The position numbers and the translations under genes are program-made. Below the pieces are notes generated by a model. That model was not told the DNA's origin. It did no database searches and was given only the letters and a program-made list of their open reading frames with translations. Positions 61,885-64,000 of a DNA stretch of 64,000 bases are shown in pieces (position 1 is the first letter of the stretch; each line of letters begins with the position of its first letter). The stretch is from Castellaniella sp041675725 (GTDB lineage Bacteria > Pseudomonadota > Gammaproteobacteria > Burkholderiales > Burkholderiaceae_B). The DNA is taken from contig NZ_JBAYTI010000004.1 of assembly GCF_041675725.1 (NCBI RefSeq), positions 1 to 64,000 on the forward strand. Reading direction: 5' to 3'.

Positions 61885-63708
61885 TCAGGCGGACTCGCGC
61901 TGGCTGCGGCGCCGTTCGTGCTCTTTCAGGAAACGCTTGCGCAGACGGATGGATTTTGGAGTGACCTCGACCAGCTCGTCATCGGCGATGAACTCGACGG
62001 CATACTCGAGATTGAGTTCGATCGGCGGCACCAGGTCGATATGCTCGTCTTTACCCGATGCGCGGATGTTGGTGAGCTTCTTTTCCTTGATCGGATTGAC
62101 CACCAGGTCATTGTCGCGCGAGTGGATGCCGATGATCATGCCCTCGTACACAGGCTCCTGGGGCGAGACGAACATGCGGCCGCGTTCCTGCAGCTTCCAC
62201 AAGGCATAGGCCACGGCCACCCCGTCTTCCTGGCTGATCAGCACGCCATTGCGCCGCTCACCGACCGAGCCTTCGCGGACCGGATCATAGCCATCGAAAA
62301 TATGGCTCATCAGCCCCGTGCCCCGGGTGAGGGTCATGAATTCGCCCTGGAACCCGATCAGGCCACGGGCCGGGATACGATATTCCAGGCGCGTACGGCC
62401 CCTGCCATCCGCCTGCATGTCCTGCAGTTCACCGCGCCGGCGACCCAGCTCTTCCATGATCCCGCCCTGATGCGCATCCTCGACGTCCACGGTCAGGTGT
62501 TCCCAGGGCTCGCAGCGTACGCCGTCGATCTCTTTGAACAGCACCCGCGGGCGGGACACGGCCAATTCATAGCCTTCACGCCGCATGTTCTCGAGGAGAA
62601 TGGTCAGATGCAGCTCGCCACGCCCACAGACTTCGAACACCGTGTCATCGGGCGTATCGTTCACCCGCAGCGCGACATTCGATTTCAGCTCTCGATCCAG
62701 GCGTTCGCGCAGTTGGCGGCTAGTCACGAATTTCCCCTCGCGGCCCGCCAGGGGCGACGTATTGACCATGAAGTTCATGGTCAGCGTGGGCTCGTCGATG
62801 TGCAGCATCGGCAGTGCTTCGGGCTGGGCGGGATCCATCAGGGTGCAACCGATGCCGATGTCATCGATCCCGTTGATCAGCACGATATCACCCGCCTGGG
62901 CCTCGTCCACCTGTACCCGCTCCAGGCCCTTGAATTTCAGAACCTGGTTCACCCGGCCGCGCAAAATTTCGGGGTCGTCCGGCCCGAACTGCACCAGCAC
63001 CTCCTGCCCCGCATGCAAACGCCCGCGGTTGATCCGCCCTACCCCGATCTTGCCCACATAGCTGCTGTAGTCCAGCGAGATGATCTGCATTTGCAGCGGC
63101 CCGTCGGTGTCGTCATCGCGCTGCGGCACGTACTCGAGGATGGCATCGAACAGCGGGCGCATGTCGCCGGCACGCACGTCCGGGTTCAGGCCGGCATAGC
63201 CCGCAAGCCCCGAGGCGTAGATGATGGGGAAGTCGAGCTGCTCTTCGGTCGCCCCGAGCTTGTCGAAGAGATCGAACGTGGCGTTGACCACGTAATCAGG
63301 CCGGGCGCCGTGCCGATCCACCTTGTTGACCACGACAATCGGCTTGAGACCCAGTGCCAGGGCTTTGCGAGTCACGAAGCGGGTCTGCGGCATGGGGCCT
63401 TCGACCGCATCCACCAGCAGCAGCACCCCGTCGACCATGGACAACACGCGTTCGACCTCGCCCCCGAAGTCGGCATGACCCGGTGTGTCGATGATGTTGA
63501 TGTGCGTGCCTTCATATTCGACTGCGCAGTTCTTGGCCAGAATGGTGATACCGCGTTCGCGCTCGATGTCGCCCGAGTCCATCACCCGTTCGGATACCTG
63601 CTGATTGTCGCGGAAAGTGCCGGACTGGCGCAGAAGCTGATCGACCAGCGTGGTCTTGCCATGGTCCACGTGCGCGATGATCGCCACGTTGCGTAAAGCT
63701 CGTTTCAT
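61885..63708 (-). CDS. typA: Translational GTPase TypA/BipA
   Basis: A 607-residue ribosome-binding GTPase that helps 50S assembly and stress adaptation. G1 is AHVDHGKTT, G2 ERGIT, G3 DTPGHADF and G4 NKVDR. The BipA-specific C-terminal domain includes GMIIGIHSRDNDLVVNPIKEKKLTNIR. The ATG overlaps the truB stop by ATGA. Confidence 0.97.
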   Translation of the reverse strand: MKRALRNVAIIAHVDHGKTTLVDQLLRQSGTFRDNQQVSERVMDSGDIERERGITILAKNCAVEYEGTHINIIDTPGHADFGGEVERVLSMVDGVLLLVDAVEGPMPQTRFVTRKALALGLKPIVVVNKVDRHGARPDYVVNATFDLFDKLGATEEQLDFPIIYASGLAGYAGLNPDVRAGDMRPLFDAILEYVPQRDDDTDGPLQMQIISLDYSSYVGKIGVGRINRGRLHAGQEVLVQFGPDDPEILRGRVNQVLKFKGLERVQVDEAQAGDIVLINGIDDIGIGCTLMDPAQPEALPMLHIDEPTLTMNFMVNTSPLAGREGKFVTSRQLRERLDRELKSNVALRVNDTPDDTVFEVCGRGELHLTILLENMRREGYELAVSRPRVLFKEIDGVRCEPWEHLTVDVEDAHQGGIMEELGRRRGELQDMQADGRGRTRLEYRIPARGLIGFQGEFMTLTRGTGLMSHIFDGYDPVREGSVGERRNGVLISQEDGVAVAYALWKLQERGRMFVSPQEPVYEGMIIGIHSRDNDLVVNPIKEKKLTNIRASGKDEHIDLVPPIELNLEYAVEFIADDELVEVTPKSIRLRKRFLKEHERRRSQRESA

Positions 63709-64000
63709 GAAGATTCTCTGTTGACTATCTGGGCCGGCACCAGCGCAGCCGGCAGGGCATGCAGCGGGATCAGAACGGAGGCAGGCTGCGCCATGGCCTG
63801 CAGGGCGTCCAGGGTCACGGCCTGTTCAATTGAAAATGGCCCGACCCGCGTACGCCGCAATGCGGACAGGTGCGCCAGGCATCCCAGACGGCGGCCGATG
63901 TCCTGTGCCAGGGTGCGTACATACGTACCCTTGCTGCACAGCACCCGAATGCGGGCCTGCGTTCCAGTACACGCAAGCAGTTCGAGTGCGTGGATGGTGA
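63705..64000 (-). CDS. truB: tRNA pseudouridine synthase TruB, 3' part
   Basis: The 3' end of truB, entering from the right edge; the start lies beyond the window. VLCSKGTYVRTLAQDIGRRLGC is the conserved TruB segment after the catalytic domain, followed by AHLSALRRTRVGPF. TruB makes Psi55 in tRNA. The stop overlaps the typA ATG. Usual neighbours (rbfA, infB, nusA) would be to the right. Confidence 0.9.
   Translation of the reverse strand, partial: TIHALELLACTGTQARIRVLCSKGTYVRTLAQDIGRRLGCLAHLSALRRTRVGPFSIEQAVTLDALQAMAQPASVLIPLHALPAALVPAQIVNRESS

Noticed and set aside
1..64000. tRNA, rRNA, insertion sequences, prophage or CRISPR
   Set aside because: I looked through all gaps and gene families and saw none; gaps are short and coding content is housekeeping or envelope.

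Overview
This window looks like ordinary chromosome from a high-GC betaproteobacterium. Burkholderiales, and within it the Alcaligenaceae (Bordetella, Achromobacter, Castellaniella or Pusillimonas relatives), is the best guess. The evidence is gene content and order: rpsF-priB-rpsR-rplI-dnaB, ispA-dxs, alaC-hom-thrC, hpnCDE, argA divergent from hrpA, a Kdo kinase, MsbA and a PotFGHI polyamine importer. The placement is inferred from protein families, because no rRNA or tRNA gene is visible. I saw no insertion sequence, prophage, CRISPR array or integration site. Coding density is very high, and many neighbouring genes overlap by ATGA (4 nt).

Region by region. 1-7.5 kb holds a NodB-type deacetylase facing a YrbL-like kinase, RNase G, a small lipoprotein behind msbA, and a family 9 glycosyltransferase with an ElyC/YdcF membrane protein. 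7.5-20.6 kb is one leftward run: hrpA, dnaE, then six envelope-sugar genes (three GT4, one GT2 of the WaaE type, two deacetylases), mostly joined by 4-8 nt overlaps. 20.6-22.0 kb is argA. 22.0-32.2 kb is a second leftward run of eleven genes with no gap above 17 bp: alr, an SDR lacking its catalytic Tyr, radA, a TauE-like transporter, kdkA, potF-G-H-I, rpiA, phoU. 32.2-35.2 kb is hpnCDE, which makes squalene. 35.2-39.1 kb is alaC-hom-thrC. 39.3-43.0 kb is a rightward run: Mth938-like protein, bcp, PIN-PhoH ATPase, pdxA-like dehydrogenase.

43.0-49.6 kb, leftward, holds ispA-dxs-folE2 and then rpsF-priB-rpsR-rplI-dnaB. 49.7-52.7 kb has a Rieske oxygenase with an enlarged cluster loop, a 3-mercaptopyruvate sulfurtransferase and an EamA permease. 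52.8-55.3 kb has htpX and a Na/Pi symporter. polA and a LOG-family gene diverge from overlapping start codons at 58.06 kb. A basic amino acid ABC importer follows (58.8-61.8 kb), then typA and the 3' part of truB at the right edge.

The recurring theme is the cell envelope: LPS export (msbA), core sugar transfer and deacetylation, two LPS-kinase-like proteins (YrbL-like, KdkA), ElyC, and isoprenoid supply (dxs, ispA, hpnCDE). The best candidate for an under-described system is the dnaE-coupled glycosyltransferase/deacetylase cluster, together with its near-duplicate deacetylase at the left edge.
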